Source: Platerodrilus igneus (Eukaryota; Arthropoda; Insecta; Coleoptera; Lycidae). Taken from it: a DNA stretch of 64,000 nt. Below are positions 11,128-23,560 of the stretch, piece by piece. Below the pieces are notes generated by a model. That model had not been told where the DNA came from, did no database searches, and worked only from the letters and a program-made list of their open reading frames with translations. How positions within the stretch are numbered: position 1 is the stretch's first letter; each line of letters begins with the position of its first letter. The stretch is taken from positions 1 to 64,000 of the forward strand of contig JARFIW010001087.1 of assembly GCA_036346225.1 (NCBI GenBank), read 5' to 3'. The translations under genes and the position numbers were made by a program.

Positions 11128-12192
11128 ATTTTATACAACTTCATCTAATACAAATTCTAATGTTGTTGGTAATGTTTTGGAAACTAAAGATTTTCTGTTT
11201 AGAAAACAATGATTATAAATTATGTTGAGCTTAATTGTGCAAGTGAAACATATTGCGCCTGCCATTGATGGTGCATCATCTGAACGTATTCATTCTTATA
11301 ACCTCCAAATAACATTAAACGTATCAAAATATAATGTGTTTGAAATAACAGTATATTGGTTAGTTGTGCGTTCAAAAAGATCCCTGTAACAAAGAAATTG
11401 GTTCACTTTTTCTTATTATTTACAAAACAAACAAATGGTAACATCTACGCTTTGCTGAATGTCTGTAGACTCGTTTACTTGTATAGCGAAATACCGTTTC
11501 GAAATAATATTATTTGCAACTTTCTTCGGAATACCATTCGATATATCCAAAATTCTTCTCTTGATTGTATCACTTGAAGGAACTATTTTGTAACTTCAAT
11601 TATGTCATTATCACCTAACAAAAATGTACTACTTCACAACATGTAAGTAAAAAAATGGATTTCCGATAGTGTGTGATTTTAATTTCATTGCAATTAATTC
11701 TACCACTTCACATGAAGCAAGTTGCACGTTATCAGAAATTCAAACAGCTTTATTACAATGTTTAACTTGTTTCTCTTGTATACCTAATAATTTTTTGAAA
11801 TATTTATTATTCTTTAAGAAAGATAGGATATTTTTTCAACTTGGTAGAAATCTTAATTATATTAGACAATTTATCTTCACACACAACGCACTGTGGAATT
11901 GGACAGTCTTTGTCATGAGTTCAAGTACATCCAAAAATTAAATAGTCATCAGAATATTGTTTATTACTTTTCTTTTCTCATATTGTTTTCTGAGTGATTA
12001 CTAATTTGTGACCTATTGCTAGTAATTTTATTTAATAACTTATCCATTGTGGGTTATAACACTACGCAATCATATATTATTTTTCTGGAATTTGAAGAAT
12101 TTACCTTAAAAAAAAATAAAAAGTAATATTTATTTTTAACGCATATATAATCTTATTTCTTTTTTTGTTAGTAGTACTTTATCACAAAGCAC
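11128..12192. other. No recognisable feature
   Basis: AT-rich sequence. Short frames at 11356-11577 and 11669-11941 show no domain, no codon pattern and no repeat match that I can recognise. Confidence 0.5.
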
Positions 12193-12206
12193 GGTATTAC
12201 ACTATA

Positions 12207-12459
12207 TTACATGTGATTTTCCAATGCTCCACCCGAAGGTACTACATTGGCCAGGAAGCGAGTTTTTTTTACCAGGAAAATTTTGAATTTTGCCGAATCC
12301 TTGCTGTTCCAAGCAAGGTAGGGATCTTTAACGTGCGTGACAACACTCACACACGGGACCTCCATTTTACCTCTCATCCGAACGAGGGTGTATTTTTGCG
12401 AAAAATGCTCGCCTAACATTTTTCAAGCGGACCGTGTCGGGATTCGAACCCGGGACCTA
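12207..12459 (-). mobile_element. tRNA-derived SINE, 5'-truncated, exact target duplication
   Basis: On the minus strand it begins inside the tRNA head at the B box (GGTTCGAATCC) and runs through the conserved body (ttaaagatccctacc, cttggaacagcaag, gtaccttcgggtggagcat) to the tail catgta. The A-box half is missing. It is flanked by an exact 14-bp duplication, ggtattacactata, at 12193-12206 and 12460-12473, which fixes both ends and shows a comparatively recent retrotransposition. Three further copies lie at 14218, 21123 and 21434. Confidence 0.9.
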
Positions 12460-12479
12460 GGTATTACACTATAACAGGT

Positions 12480-13640
12480 ATTATAATTACAACAGAAATT
12501 CGAATACGCAGTAAGGTTTTATGGAATTAACCAGCGATAGGCAATTGTTTGATCCTGGGACCATTTTGTGGTAGCAGAGATTAGCGGAGGGCCACACTTT
12601 TTAGACGTACTAGTGAAAAATACTAGATGAATCTTCGGTGCGCACGGAAGGAAATCTTGCTTGAAAGGTCACTTTTCTGTTTGTCTTGGCTGACCACAGA
12701 AAACTCTGTGGTGGCATGTGACCCGTGAGCCTCCATTCGTCAACTCCTGATATATACACTAATAGTGGATGTAGGTATACTTGGTACAGTCAGTTTGAGC
12801 GGAGTAGCACAACGACTAGGAGACGATCGCATATGAAGACGAGTGCACTTGGTGGAATACTAGCAGCCTATTTGCGGAGCACTAGTATTCCACAGAACAT
12901 CTGCCTTAGAGCCTAGCAGAAAAAATTCCTAGTTGTAGGACGTTACATTTGCTAAGATACTCTGAATTTTTTTACGAATGCTTATATAAAAGCGATGTAG
13001 TGAAGGCACACTTCTATATTTAGACACGAGTGATTTTTTCAAAATTTTTTTATAACAATGGTACAGCAAGTATACCACCTAATTTGACACAAATGAAAAA
13101 TATTTTTATGCACTATCAATGTTGTATATGAAGACTTCCTAATTTTAAGAAATGTTTTTGAATTCTAGAGAATACCAAAACAAGGTCTTTCCATGAATAT
13201 TCATGATAAGACGAGACTAAGGTTTCAAGACCCTTGAATATGATTTAAGACGCTTTGAAATTCAAAGGTTTCTAATAATCAACGTATTTCAAAGTCTACC
13301 ATTATTACGTAAACTACGATATCCTTTCTTTGATAGTAAGTAGCTATTGTAACAAACCTACTCAAACATTAAATTAATGCTGAATAAAAAATTAAATACC
13401 TTAAAATTATGTAATAATAAATTTGGATATGGTGTACGTATTTGCAATATTCTAAGGTTTGCATTGAACAGCATTAAAAATATTTGGAACAAATTACCCA
13501 AAATTGCAAATTTTTTCAAACAACTTTTTTTTAGAAACTGTCGATTTTATTTTTTAATAATAGCTATTTTTCTTTTAATAATGGGTTTTATATTAAAATT
13601 TTTCGACGGATAATAAAATCGAATTTAAATTCGGTTTTAG
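12480..13640. other. hAT-like debris and hairpin; no gene
   Basis: The stretch 12530-12740 has phrases common in hAT-type debris (gagggccacac, ctactaggtgaaaa-like text), but no terminus is certain. A perfect 12-bp inverted repeat, gtggaatactag and its complement, lies at 12852-12863 and 12882-12893. The 78-codon frame at 13377-13613 is hydrophobic at its end (FLIIAIFLLIMGFIL) but AT-driven; I do not call it a gene. Confidence 0.35.
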
Positions 13641-16640
13641 CACAACTTATTATGGATTCATTAGCATCAGCAGGTTTTCAGTCTTGGAACTGGTTAAAGG
13701 CGTACCCGAATTGTTTCTTATTCTGAGCCAATCTACACATTTCCCTGAAATTTTCAGTCTGCATCTTTCACCCTTTGCGTACAATAGTCTGATCTAGGTC
13801 TACCTCTACTTCTTTTTTTTCCGTTCTCTGCTTGTAATATATCCCGCACTATCCCCTAAAAGTGTCTTAGAACGTATTCTTCCCTTCTATTTTCCCTATA
13901 TTTTTTGTTTTCCACATATATCTTTATTCCCCTGCTATTTCTATAACCTCTTTGTTCTTAACTTTGTCTATTCATAACAACTTAAGCACAACATTCCAAA
14001 AGGTTTCTACCGTTTTCTGTCTGCTTCTCCTACAGCCCCTATTTTATAGACATACTGTGCTGTTCTCCACACATATGCTTTCAACAATTTTCTCCTTGTT
14101 TCTGTTTGTTGTTTTCGAACATAGCCACTGCTCTTTCTTGTTAGATGCAGTTTGGTTCCCCTTCTATTATTTACAAATTTATACCCTATTTCCCCGATAT
14201 TCAGTGGTATATGAAGGGAGGGGGGCAGAGGCGGCTCCGTGGCGTAGTTGGTATGTGTGTGACTACTACGACCAAGGTCCTGGGTTCGACACCCGACACG
14301 GTCCGCTTGAAAAATGTTAGGCGAGCATTTTTCACAAAAATACACCCTCGTTCAGATGAGAGGTAAATGGAGGTCCCGTGTGTGAGTGTTGCCACACACG
14401 TTAAAGATCCATACCTTGCTTGGAACAGCAAGGGTTAGGCAAAGTTCCAAATTTTCCAGGTAAAGAAAAACTCGTTACCTGACGAATGTAGTACCTTCGG
14501 GTGGAGCATTGGAAAATCACATGTAGGGTATGTGAAGGTGGTTAAGCAGCCTGCCGCTACCAAGATTTTCCAACACTTGAACATTTTCCTTTCTGACAAT
14601 CAACATTAGTTGAAAATATTTCAAAACCAACACCTGTAGTTGTTTATAATAATCATCAGATTTAAGTGCAATTATTTTTTCGTCATTAGGTTTTCCGTGT
14701 TGAAACTGGTTGGACGCGTATTTTCACTTATTTTTTTCTGAGCTAGACAACGTTCGCTGAAATTCCCACAGCCTAGATACAGCTCAGTTCCCCTTATGCT
14801 GTTTCCTAATTATACGCCATATTTTACCGAGATTCAGTGGTATGTGAAGGATGTTAAGCAGCCTGTGGCTACCAAGGATTGCCTAACCTTTGACATTTGC
14901 CGAATTAATAGTTTTCCAGTAAATTCTTTAGCACAATTAACATTTGTTGAGAATATTGCAAAACCAATATCTGTAGTTGCTTATAATAATCATATTATCT
15001 TTTTTCTATCTCTGTTTCTAATATATTCCGTACTATTAACTCCTGCCTTAGTATGTGACCTATCATACTATCATCCTATTTTTTACTGTTTTCCACATAT
15101 TTCTTTCTTCCTCTATCTTTTCTAGTGCCTCTTTGTTCTTAACTTTGTCTGTTCATGATGTCTTCATTATACGTCTGTAGCACCACATTTCAAATGCTTT
15201 TATCTTTTTCCTGTCCACTTCTCCTACTGTCAGGTTTCAAAGCCGTACAGTGCCGTGCTCCATACATATGTTTTAAGCAATCTTTGCCTTGTTTCTATGT
15301 TTGTTCTAGTCTTTGTTTTATATCTCTGGCGCTTTTCCCATCTTGCGTTATTTGGGTTCCTAGGTAGCAGAAATTCCTAACCTCTTTAAGTTCCGTTTTA
15401 GTATTTTTGTTTTTGATTTATTATCCCCTCCTTTGCATACTAGTACTTTTTGTTAATTTTCATACCGTATCTCTTTGTTAGAACTGTTTTCATTTCATTA
15501 AGAGCTGCATCTAACTCTTTCTTGCTAAATGCCAATACCGCTATATCATATGCAAATCCAAGCATATCAACCTTTTGTCCCTGCATAATAATTCCAAATG
15601 TCTGCATTTGACAGTATTATTTGCCTCTTCGATGTACAAGTTAAAAATGAATGGGGATAGGACGCATCCCTGTCTCCTGTTTGCTCTTTGTATAAGCTAT
15701 GTACTATCCGTCTAGCCCTAAAACTCATTCCATTCTTTTTGAGTATTTGGAACATTTTTTTTCCATTTTCCATTGTCGAATGCTTTTTCCAGATCAACAA
15801 ACCCCATATACACACTTTCCCCTTCTTCCATTGTTTTCTCCATTATCACCATCAGAGCTAAAATAGCCTCCTGTGTTCCCATGTTTTGCCTAAACCCAAA
15901 TTGATCATCTCCTAATATTTCTTCAGCTCGTTTTTCCATTCGCCTTTGTACAATTCTAGTTAATATTTTTGATACGTGTGATAACAAACTTATTGTTCGA
16001 AAATTTCACATCTATCCGCGCTTCCCTTTTTTGGTGTAGTGACTATGATGTTACGTTTGAAATCTTTTTCGTATCTCGCCTGTCTTATACATATAGCTTA
16101 CAAGTTGGAAGATACTTTCTGTTAATGCTTGTCTAGAGGATTTTAGGGTTTCTGCTTGCACCTTATCTGTACCTGGCGTCTTACCATTTTTCAGACCCTT
16201 TAATGCTAATTCAAACTCATCTCTAAGTATAGGATACCCTAAGTTATCTTTCTCAATGTCTGATTTCTGTTCTAATGCTGCCAGTTCCTCTCCTGCATAT
16301 ATATTCCTTATATATTTTTGCCATCTAACCACTTTCTTTACATTTTCTATAATGACGTTTCCTCCCGCGTCCCTTATATTTTTGTTATTTAGTTTTATGT
16401 CCCTAAAATGCATTCTAATTAGTTTGTAGGCTTCGTATGTCTTTGCTATTTCCATCTTAGTTTGTACCTCTTTGCACTTTTCATAAATTCATTTTTCTTT
16501 AGCTTTGTTGCATTTGCGAATTTTTTTCCATTTTATGGTTTTGTATCTCTGTTTTCCCGTTTCGTCTGATTTATTTTTGTATTTTATTCATTCTTCTATT
16601 AAATTCAGGATATCCTTTGTTATCCATGGTTTTTTATTTT
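13640..16640 (-). pseudogene. LINE copy 1 (apurinic-endonuclease type) with duplicated 3' part
   Basis: Reading minus from the right: NGKTPGTDKVQAETLK (RT start, about 16170), GDDQFGFRQNMGTQEA and GFVDLEKAFDN (about 15800-15930), RIVHSLYKEQT, then a second frame with LGFAYDIAVLAFSKKELD. The catalytic FADD reads FAYD, so one metal-binding Asp is lost. Frameshifts separate all these blocks. The 3' part occurs twice: 14640-15340 is echoed at 13660-14640, where a SINE interrupts it. The endonuclease domain is absent here but is present in the related copy at 40910-50400. The order and phrases fit the RTE/Jockey side of LINEs; the clade is not resolved. Confidence 0.75.
14218..14526 (+). mobile_element. 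tRNA-derived SINE in LINE 3' region
   Basis: Full-length copy: A box tggcgtagttggtatg (about 14239), B box GGTTCGACACC (about 14282), the shared body and the catgta tail. Flanking duplication ggtatatgaagg (14206-14217) and ggtatgtgaagg (14527-14538), 11 of 12 identical. It is inserted in the 3' part of LINE copy 1, so it is younger than that LINE. Confidence 0.88.
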
Positions 16641-16659
16641 CTTTTTTTTGTGTATACCT

Positions 16660-17629
16660 CAGAATATCTCTGGCCTGATAATAATGGAAAGAGCGGCCAT
16701 GTTCCACCTTTGTGAAAATCGACTGGAGAAAGTAGAAGAAATACTACGATCTCCAGCAAGCACGAAGAAGGGGATAAAGGAAGCGGTCTTGTCCGAATGG
16801 CAAAATAGATGGGACAATAGCACAACTGCGTGACAAACATACGAATGGATACCGGACATAAGACACAAACTAAAGATCAAAGACATACAGCCAAGTCAAG
16901 GCTTGATTCATTTTCTGACGGGCCACGGACCATATCGGATGCATTTGACAAATTATGACTTGTGTGGGTGTGTAGGAGTTGGATCACCAGAGCATATGTT
17001 CTTCGACTGTGAAGGCTTCCCAAACACACTACGAAAGAAACACAAGACTAAACGTACCGATACGGCAAATACTATTTAATAAACACACATTTAAACACAA
17101 AATTATAATGACTATGCACAAACGTTATCTCGACAAACAATCACTACAACCACGACCACACTGAGACGAACACATCACGATCATAATCGTCCATTGGACA
17201 TTCCATGAGCACTCTGCTCCTGATGATCGTGAAACCGAAAACTTACAACCCAACGCATGAACTCTAAATTAATACTAACCGTAGATTTAGAATAGTTATA
17301 AATTAGTTTTAATATTGAAGTAGAATAAGACACTATACACCAATATAGAATTAACATAAAATAGGAAAAGGGACTGTATTCGAAGCATAAAACTGTCAAC
17401 AACCTAGCTGGAACAATGGATGTGCAAAATAAAATAACAAGCTTACATAAAACAATACACAACACGCACATACAAACACCCGCGCACTCAGGGACGAAGC
17501 AGAAGTAATCCCCGTTTTCCGGATGCCGGAGGCGTGCAGTATAACTGCCGACAGCTCAGTCTCTGATATCCGCCTGCCGATGCATGAGACTGAGTAAGAA
17601 GGATGCAATACAACAACAAATACACAGGA

Positions 17630-17685
<56 letters not shown>

Positions 17686-17690
17686 CATTT

Positions 17691-17729
<39 letters not shown>

Positions 17730-18103
17730 CACACAAGGGACGATGCAACAACCCCGATTTCCTGATGCCGAAACCGGGGTAGTGCACTACTAACGCGGAC
17801 AACCTCTATTTCTGACTTCCGGCTGCCGATGGTCGAGACTGAGTAAAAACAGTAAGTACAAACACAAAATTAAGAAAAAATATATATACGCATCTACACA
17901 TGCACACACACATACTTGTGGGAGCACACACACACACACGCGCGCGCGCACATACACACACACACACAAATAGAACACACATTCAAACAATAAATCAAAT
18001 CCCAACTGCACCGACATTGTTCTAACTGGGTCAGGCATGCATAAATTGTCAAACAGCATGCCGAAAACTGGTTGAAAAATAAATAATAAATAAATAAATA
18101 AAG
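16660..18103 (+). pseudogene. R1-like LINE 3' fragment
   Basis: Frame 16684-17085 reads SEWQNRWDNSTTA, stop (16831), QTYEWIPDIRHKL, FLTGHGPYRMHL, CGCVGVGSPEHMFFDC. The WQ-RW, TY-FIPD, LTGHG and C-x-C...PEH...C steps are the C-terminal RNase H-like and zinc-knuckle tail of R1-type LINE proteins. The upstream RT is missing. The 3' UTR would run to an (aata)n tail near 18080-18103, after atgccgaaaactggttg; such short tandem tails mark LINE 3' ends. Two GC-rich repeat units and several microsatellites sit in that UTR. Confidence 0.65.
17490..17850 (+). repeat. Two diverged GC-rich units separated by microsatellites
   Basis: Unit a (17490-17601) and unit b (17736-17850) share agggacga, ccccg, gatgccg, ctgccgatg and gagactgagtaa in the same order, at roughly 60-70 percent identity by eye. 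Between them are (ac)n, (at)n, (tc)n and (ac)n runs (17630-17735). Further (ac)n and (gc)n runs follow at 17895-17970. The units are far richer in GC than their surroundings. Confidence 0.7.
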
Positions 18104-18519
18104 TAGGTGGCGTTCAATATATTTTCCGATTAAGATGTATTTTACATACAATAGCATGCAGAGACCCTTTTCAATTCCCATGCAAAAAACGTCAGTAAGC
18201 TGTTTTTTGAGAAGTGTTTAGCTTTTTTGAAATCAACTGCATTCTTAAAAGCTCGTTCAGTTTTGTGTTTTTATTCTGGGATTCCTCAGAGTAATTGACT
18301 TGAGGCTTCGGTGATTTTGGGTTAAGTTTACGAATTTTATTGCTTTATTTAAAGAAAATGACTTTTGTTCCTTAAACATCTTTCAAATTAAAAGAAGGTG
18401 CCAAAAATTTGTATATTGCTGTGTTGTTACTATGGGCTTTAAGATTTGTTTTGAAGCAAAACGATCAAAGCCTTCCTCTAACAACAATTGCAAAGCAACT
18501 GTTTTTATTTTACTTTACT

Positions 18520-18570
18520 TTCTCTCTCTCACACTCTCTCTCTCTCTCGCTCTCTTCTCTTTCTCTTTCA

Positions 18571-18622
<52 letters not shown>
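18520..18622 (+). repeat. (tc)n microsatellite
   Basis: About 100 bp of nearly pure tc dinucleotide with a few ctt and cac interruptions. Frames across it encode only Leu/Ser repeats. Confidence 0.95.
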
Positions 18623-18627
<5 letters not shown>

Positions 18628-18649
18628 GTAGAAGAGTGCTGCTTTGCGC

Positions 18650-19740
18650 GCCATACCTGAATCGCAAAATTCTATTTTGCGCATGATTGTACAAAAAATT
18701 ATTTGGTGTATACCCCTAACTTTAAAATAGAACACTGTGGTATATAGGTAATTACTGTTATACGAATTTTGCTAAACACGTTGTTGTTAATAATTTCAAT
18801 GTAGTTTTCGCTAATTATATTTCTTTGGGAAATTTTTTTCCCAATCAGATCGTTGCTGCACTTAGTAATGTTGGCAAATGAATCATAAAACAAAACTCGA
18901 TAAAAATGACAAACGTATGGAACTTATTACGTTATCACGCATTATTTTTTAAATTGGCGACTTGCTTCTATACCATTTTTAAATTCAAATAAAGTTCATA
19001 GCTTGATAAGAATGTCTAATACACCATATGGAGTGTTTTAGTATCGATATTAATAAAACATAATGCCAACATAAATATAAAATGATTTATTAATATACGA
19101 ATGTAGAGGTACGCAATGTTGAGCGATACGGACATTCCGATATAATTATATGCTTCCGGTTCCTGGTGCCGTTATCCGTAGTTGCAGCGCATAGAGATTG
19201 CTTATAATAAGTGATAGGAAATGCAAGGAGCAAATCAGTTAAAAGTCTACAACTTATTTACAATAGATTTGTAGATTCTTCCTGTACTATGAATACTCGA
19301 TTTAGAAAGTGAGGTAATTTTAAAGACAGTCTGAAAAATGAAATGAATTTAGGAGAATTGCATTTCAGTGTGAGTGTTAACTGGGTTACAAATAGAATAA
19401 TTATAGGAACGGGAATCAAAAGTACAAATACCAAAGAAATAGGAAATATGAGGAAGAGTTATGGCAACGCTTGAAGGAAATTAAAGGAATTTAAATATCG
19501 ACGTTAATGCAGAAATGTGTACAAAAAAGAACACGAGTATGCTGTGAACATACTGTTAAAGTAATAGCCGAACGAAAAGAAAGTATCAGTCGGCTCAGAA
19601 ACAGTGCGAGAAAAAGGTGAAAGAATGTATAAGGAAGATTCAAATAAAATAATAAGAAATTATTAAATCATATGTTACGTGCAGAATTGACGTTAATTAT
19701 GTGAATTATTTTTACTCTACAAAAGAGACGTAACAGTAAA
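18650..19740. other. No recognisable feature
   Basis: AT-rich, no domain in any frame. It precedes the first recognisable BEL/Pao codons and may hold decayed 5' parts of that element, but I cannot show it. Confidence 0.4.
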
Positions 19741-21122
19741 TAATGTACCAGCTCAAAGTGTTGAGGGGTGAGTTCTATAAAAGCAAATGCAATTTTTTTA
19801 GGGGTATACAAATTGTAACACTTTCACTAAATACTTTTACACCTATCGGGAAAAGTGTTTACAGTATTTGTCAAATAAAGCCTAAACTCCTGAGATGTTA
19901 TTTCTCGTATTGCTTTAGGGCGCTCCAATTACATGTGTTTACAGATGACAGTGAGTTAGCGTACGCGGGGGTAGCTTATTTTAGACATAAAGAAACCACG
20001 GCTGTGTGCTGTTCGTTAGTAGCAGCAAGTTCAGGGTAGTTCGTCATACTTAGGCTTGAGTTACAAACTGATGTTCTTGGAGATAGATTAACAAACACCA
20101 TTGTATCGGATCACAGTATTGTACCTAATGAGGTTATCTTTTGGATGGATTTTTTAATTGTTCTTGCGTGGCTGCGTTCAGATGCCAGGAAATGTAAGCA
20201 GTTTGTGGCTCTTTCGCATAGCAGAGATCTCCGAAACCATAAACTTTACCAATTCCCGGTTGTCCATCCGCGCACAATGTAGCTGACAACGCGGCCAAAT
20301 GGAAATCACAACCACAATTATCCTCTACTAGCACATGGTTTGTCGAACCCCAGTTTTTACATCTTCTCGTGAGCAAGTGGTTCACAAAGTATAAGGAAGA
20401 ATATATGAAGACTGAAAAAGATCTAACGCTACAACTATCTAATGTTAACGTAACGCCAGACCGATTAGAAGAGTTTATAATCAAGTGTTCTCAGTGGAGT
20501 AAGAATACCGCACCATGGTTTGGATAGTGAGACTATTGTACAACTTTAAAAGTAAATCTAAAAGGTCTAAGTCTAGTATATTTTTGCCGACTGAAATAAG
20601 ATAAACAAAAGGAGTTATGTACCGGCAAGCACAGCTGAGCAGTTACCGGGAAGACCTATATCAGTTACAAAACCATCCTGATATACCTTTAGATAAAAAC
20701 AGATTCTTGTCCCAGTTGTTTCGATTTTTAGATAAGGTATGCATTCTTCGCATGAAAGGACGCACGGAAAGAGCAGTTGGAATCTCATTTGATGTAAAGA
20801 AACCTATAATATTACCAGATTCCATAAAGTAACCAAGTTGATTGTTATGCATTACCATGGAAAGAAGCTACATGCAAATCCCGAAACAATGGTAAATGCG
20901 CTCAGACAGTTGTATGTAATTTAGTGTTTACGTGTAGTTTTGAACTATATATGGACACGCTGTTAGTTTTGCAAAATCTACATGCCAAACCGAATTTACC
21001 CCAGATGTCTGACCTCTCTCCGGTCAGGTTAGGCACATATTCAAGATCATTTTCTTATACAGGAACAGATTTCTTCGTCTCGCTGGAGATGGTTGTTAAG
21101 CGTGGTGTGGAGAAGAGATGGG

Positions 21123-21416
21123 CGGTTCCGTGGCGTAGTGGTATGTGTGTGACTACTACGCCCAAGGTCCCGGGTTCGAATCCCGACACGGTCCGCTTGA
21201 AAAATGTTAGGCGAGCATTTTTCACAAAAATACACCCTCGTTCGGATGAGAGGTAAAATGGAGGTCCCGTGTGTGAGTGTTGTCACGCACGTTAAAGATC
21301 CCTACCTTGCTTGGAACAGCAAGGGTTCGGCAAAATTCAAAATTTTCCAGGTAAAAAAAACTCGCCTCCTGGCCAATGTAGTACCTTCGGGTGGAGCATT
21401 GGAAAATCACATGTAA
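21123..21416 (+). mobile_element. tRNA-derived SINE (first of tandem pair)
   Basis: Full-length copy with A box tggcgtagtggtatg and B box GGTTCGAATCC, then the same body as the copies at 12207 and 14218. Flanked by tgtggagaagagatggg at 21106-21122 and again at 21417-21433. The target is BEL/Pao integrase coding sequence. Confidence 0.92.
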
Positions 21417-21433
21417 TGTGGAGAAGAGATGGG

Positions 21434-21728
21434 CGGCTCCGTGGCGTAGTGGTATGTGTGTGACTACTACGCCCAAGGTCCTGGGTTCGAATCCCGACAA
21501 GGTCCGCTTGAAAAATGTTAGGCGAGCATTTTTCACAAAAATACACCCTCGTTCGGATGAGAGGTAAAATGGAGGTCCTGTGTGTGAGTGTTGTCACGCA
21601 CGTTAAAGATCCCTACCTTGCTTGGAACAGCAAGGGTTCGGCAAAATTCTAAATTTTCCAGGTAAAAAAAAACTCGCTTCCTGGCCAATGTAGTACCTTC
21701 GGGTGGAGCATTGGAAAATCACATGTAA
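21434..21728 (+). mobile_element. tRNA-derived SINE (second of tandem pair)
   Basis: Nearly identical to the preceding copy; the B box and tail are intact. Its flanks are the 17-bp repeat at 21417-21433 and a slightly diverged third copy (tgtaaagaagagatggg) at 21729-21745. Three target copies around two SINEs mean either a second insertion into the same site or unequal exchange between the duplications. Confidence 0.92.
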
Positions 21729-22558
21729 TGTAAAGAAGAGATGGGTGTGTATGTTTACTTGTCTCACAGTACGAGCCGTACATATTGAGATTGTACACTC
21801 TTTAAGCAAGGATGCATGATATGTAGTTGGAACTTCATTTCTCGACGCGGCATGCCAATAGAATTTCATAGGGATAATGAAACGAGTATTGTAGGCGTAA
21901 GGAACGAATTGAGAGAACTAATTTATCAAATTCCACTGGACGAAATTAAAGCACACCTTGAGAATATAACCTACAAGTTAATTTTACCCGCGGCTCCCCA
22001 TATGGTAGGAAGTTTGGAGGGACTAGTTCAATTGGTAAAGTGTTGTCTTGATCGTATGATGCCCACTAGGCAAACTGACGACGAGAATCTACTTACTACT
22101 TACTAGAAGTCGAGTGTATTATAAACACTGGACTGCTTACATACCTGTCTGTGTGTTGATGAACCACAAGCGCTTACACCTAATCACTTCCTTTAGGGAT
22201 CCTCAGGAAGAATAAAACCCTTTGAGGAGATAATAACGATGCGCCAAATTTCAAGTTTGCACAGCAAATGGCACCTTATTTCTGGAAACGCTCGTTACAC
22301 AAATATATGCCAACACTAGCACGAAGCCCATTGGTGCAAGGGACGTGGTGGTTATTGTTGAAGAGATAAAGCGAAACTCTTGGGCAAAAAGAGTTGTAGT
22401 AGAAGTACACAGTCAGATAAGTAGAGCCGAAAACTATGAAAGGGACATTTACGGGTTCTGCCACGAAAGTCACAGTTGTTGATGTGATGCAATAATGTGT
22501 GACTAAGCAGAAAAACTTTGGTTTGTTTTATAATTGTTTTCATTTACCAGGCGGAGAA

Positions 22559-23560
22559 TGTTGGGACCGAACTGGTTTAGTTATTTGGTTTATGCCATCT
22601 GAATGGTTTCTGAAAAATAGGAAATGTTTAGGAGTAAGGCGGGGGAAAAAAGAAAGAGATTTTTGGCATTTGAAATGTAAAAGTAAACTCTCGCAAAATA
22701 TACACTTTATGCCATAAAACCAATGAGTTTTGGAGCTAGGATAGAACACTATTTAATTGTAAGTTCTTTTAACTACCATTAGAAATCCTACACTGTTTTT
22801 TCAGTTTTAGCATTATTATGAACAAGAAAATATGCGTTAAAAATGTTTGGCATTCCTAATCATTCTCTTGGTTAGTATTTGTTTTTTGTTCTTTCTTGTT
22901 TTAGATATTGATTGTATATCGTATTTGATTGCGTATTGTTTGTGTTCTATTTCGTTGTGGGGATTTATTGTATTACGCTATTCTTCATTGCGGCCAATTT
23001 ATTTATGAAATTGTTTGTAATATGTGATCATCTTTCCGAATGTTGTTCTATGCCAAGTGTATTACGATCGATTGCAGCCAGTTCCTTATATATTGTATAT
23101 TTAAACTTCTCGTCAGTTTTTATTAGTTAAAAGTTCATATAGTTGATGCTGTTGATGTGTTCTTCTTTTATTGTATCTTAAATTTTGTTGCAGTGATTTT
23201 AGAGTTTTTAGGTGTGGTTGGTGTGGTGGGTAAGATTAATAGAGAAATGATAATGATAGGGAAGGACCAATTGCTATTATGTAGCAATACCGATGGCAGT
23301 GTAGCGTTTATGTAATAAACAGAGCAAATACGATAAACTACTTAATCAAGAGTATAAATACCTTAAGCCTGTGCCGCACTGGGCAAGAGAAGTCACACAC
23401 TAAAGGTAGCGGACACCCAAAAACACGCACGCTTGGTGTGGTGTCGCTTTCAGGACTCCCGTTCAACTGTGTTTTCTGTCCCGTCCGAGTACGAATCATG
23501 TCACTTCGCGCACTCGCACTACTGCATAAGGTTTCACTAAAACTGTAGGGTACCCGCACT
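22559..23560 (+). mobile_element. Probable 3' LTR of the BEL/Pao element
   Basis: A purine-rich tract (aggcggagaa) is followed directly by TGTTGGGACCG, the usual sort of LTR start, about 85 bp after the pol C-terminus. An aataaa signal lies near 23313. The 3' edge is a guess from the change in composition; no 5' LTR is visible upstream for comparison. Confidence 0.45.

Larger units (their letters stand above)
19740..22475 (+). pseudogene. BEL/Pao retrotransposon pol fragment
   Basis: Joined frames give, in order, an RNase H-type block (LHVFTDDSELAYAGVAY, about 19929), LELQTDVLGDRL and IVLAWLRSDARKCKQF (about 20055-20200), the pre-integrase phrase LRMKGRTERAVG (about 20750) and Zn-knuckle LIVMHYHGKKLHANPET (about 20838), the integrase core ([31 protein letters not shown]) and the C-terminal domain DVVVIVEEIKRNSW (about 22343). 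These belong to BEL/Pao pol, whose integrase inserts the reverse-transcribed DNA. Stops and frameshifts occur throughout, and gag, protease and RT are missing. Two SINEs interrupt it between the first and second integrase blocks; removing them rejoins a KRW-G/VCMFTCL reading. Confidence 0.8.

Noticed and set aside
13952..14345. Frames of 112-122 codons on both strands
   Set aside because: They run across the LINE 3' part and into the SINE, in the antisense or wrong frame.
17396..18181. Several 90-110 codon frames with Cys-Val and Leu-Ser runs
   Set aside because: Translations of (ac)n, (tc)n and (at)n tracts on both strands.
18409..18686. Leu/Ser-rich membrane-like proteins
   Set aside because: Caused by the (tc)n tract.
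21123..21728. tRNA genes
   Set aside because: A and B boxes are present, but no cloverleaf closes; these are SINE heads, repeated with target duplications.
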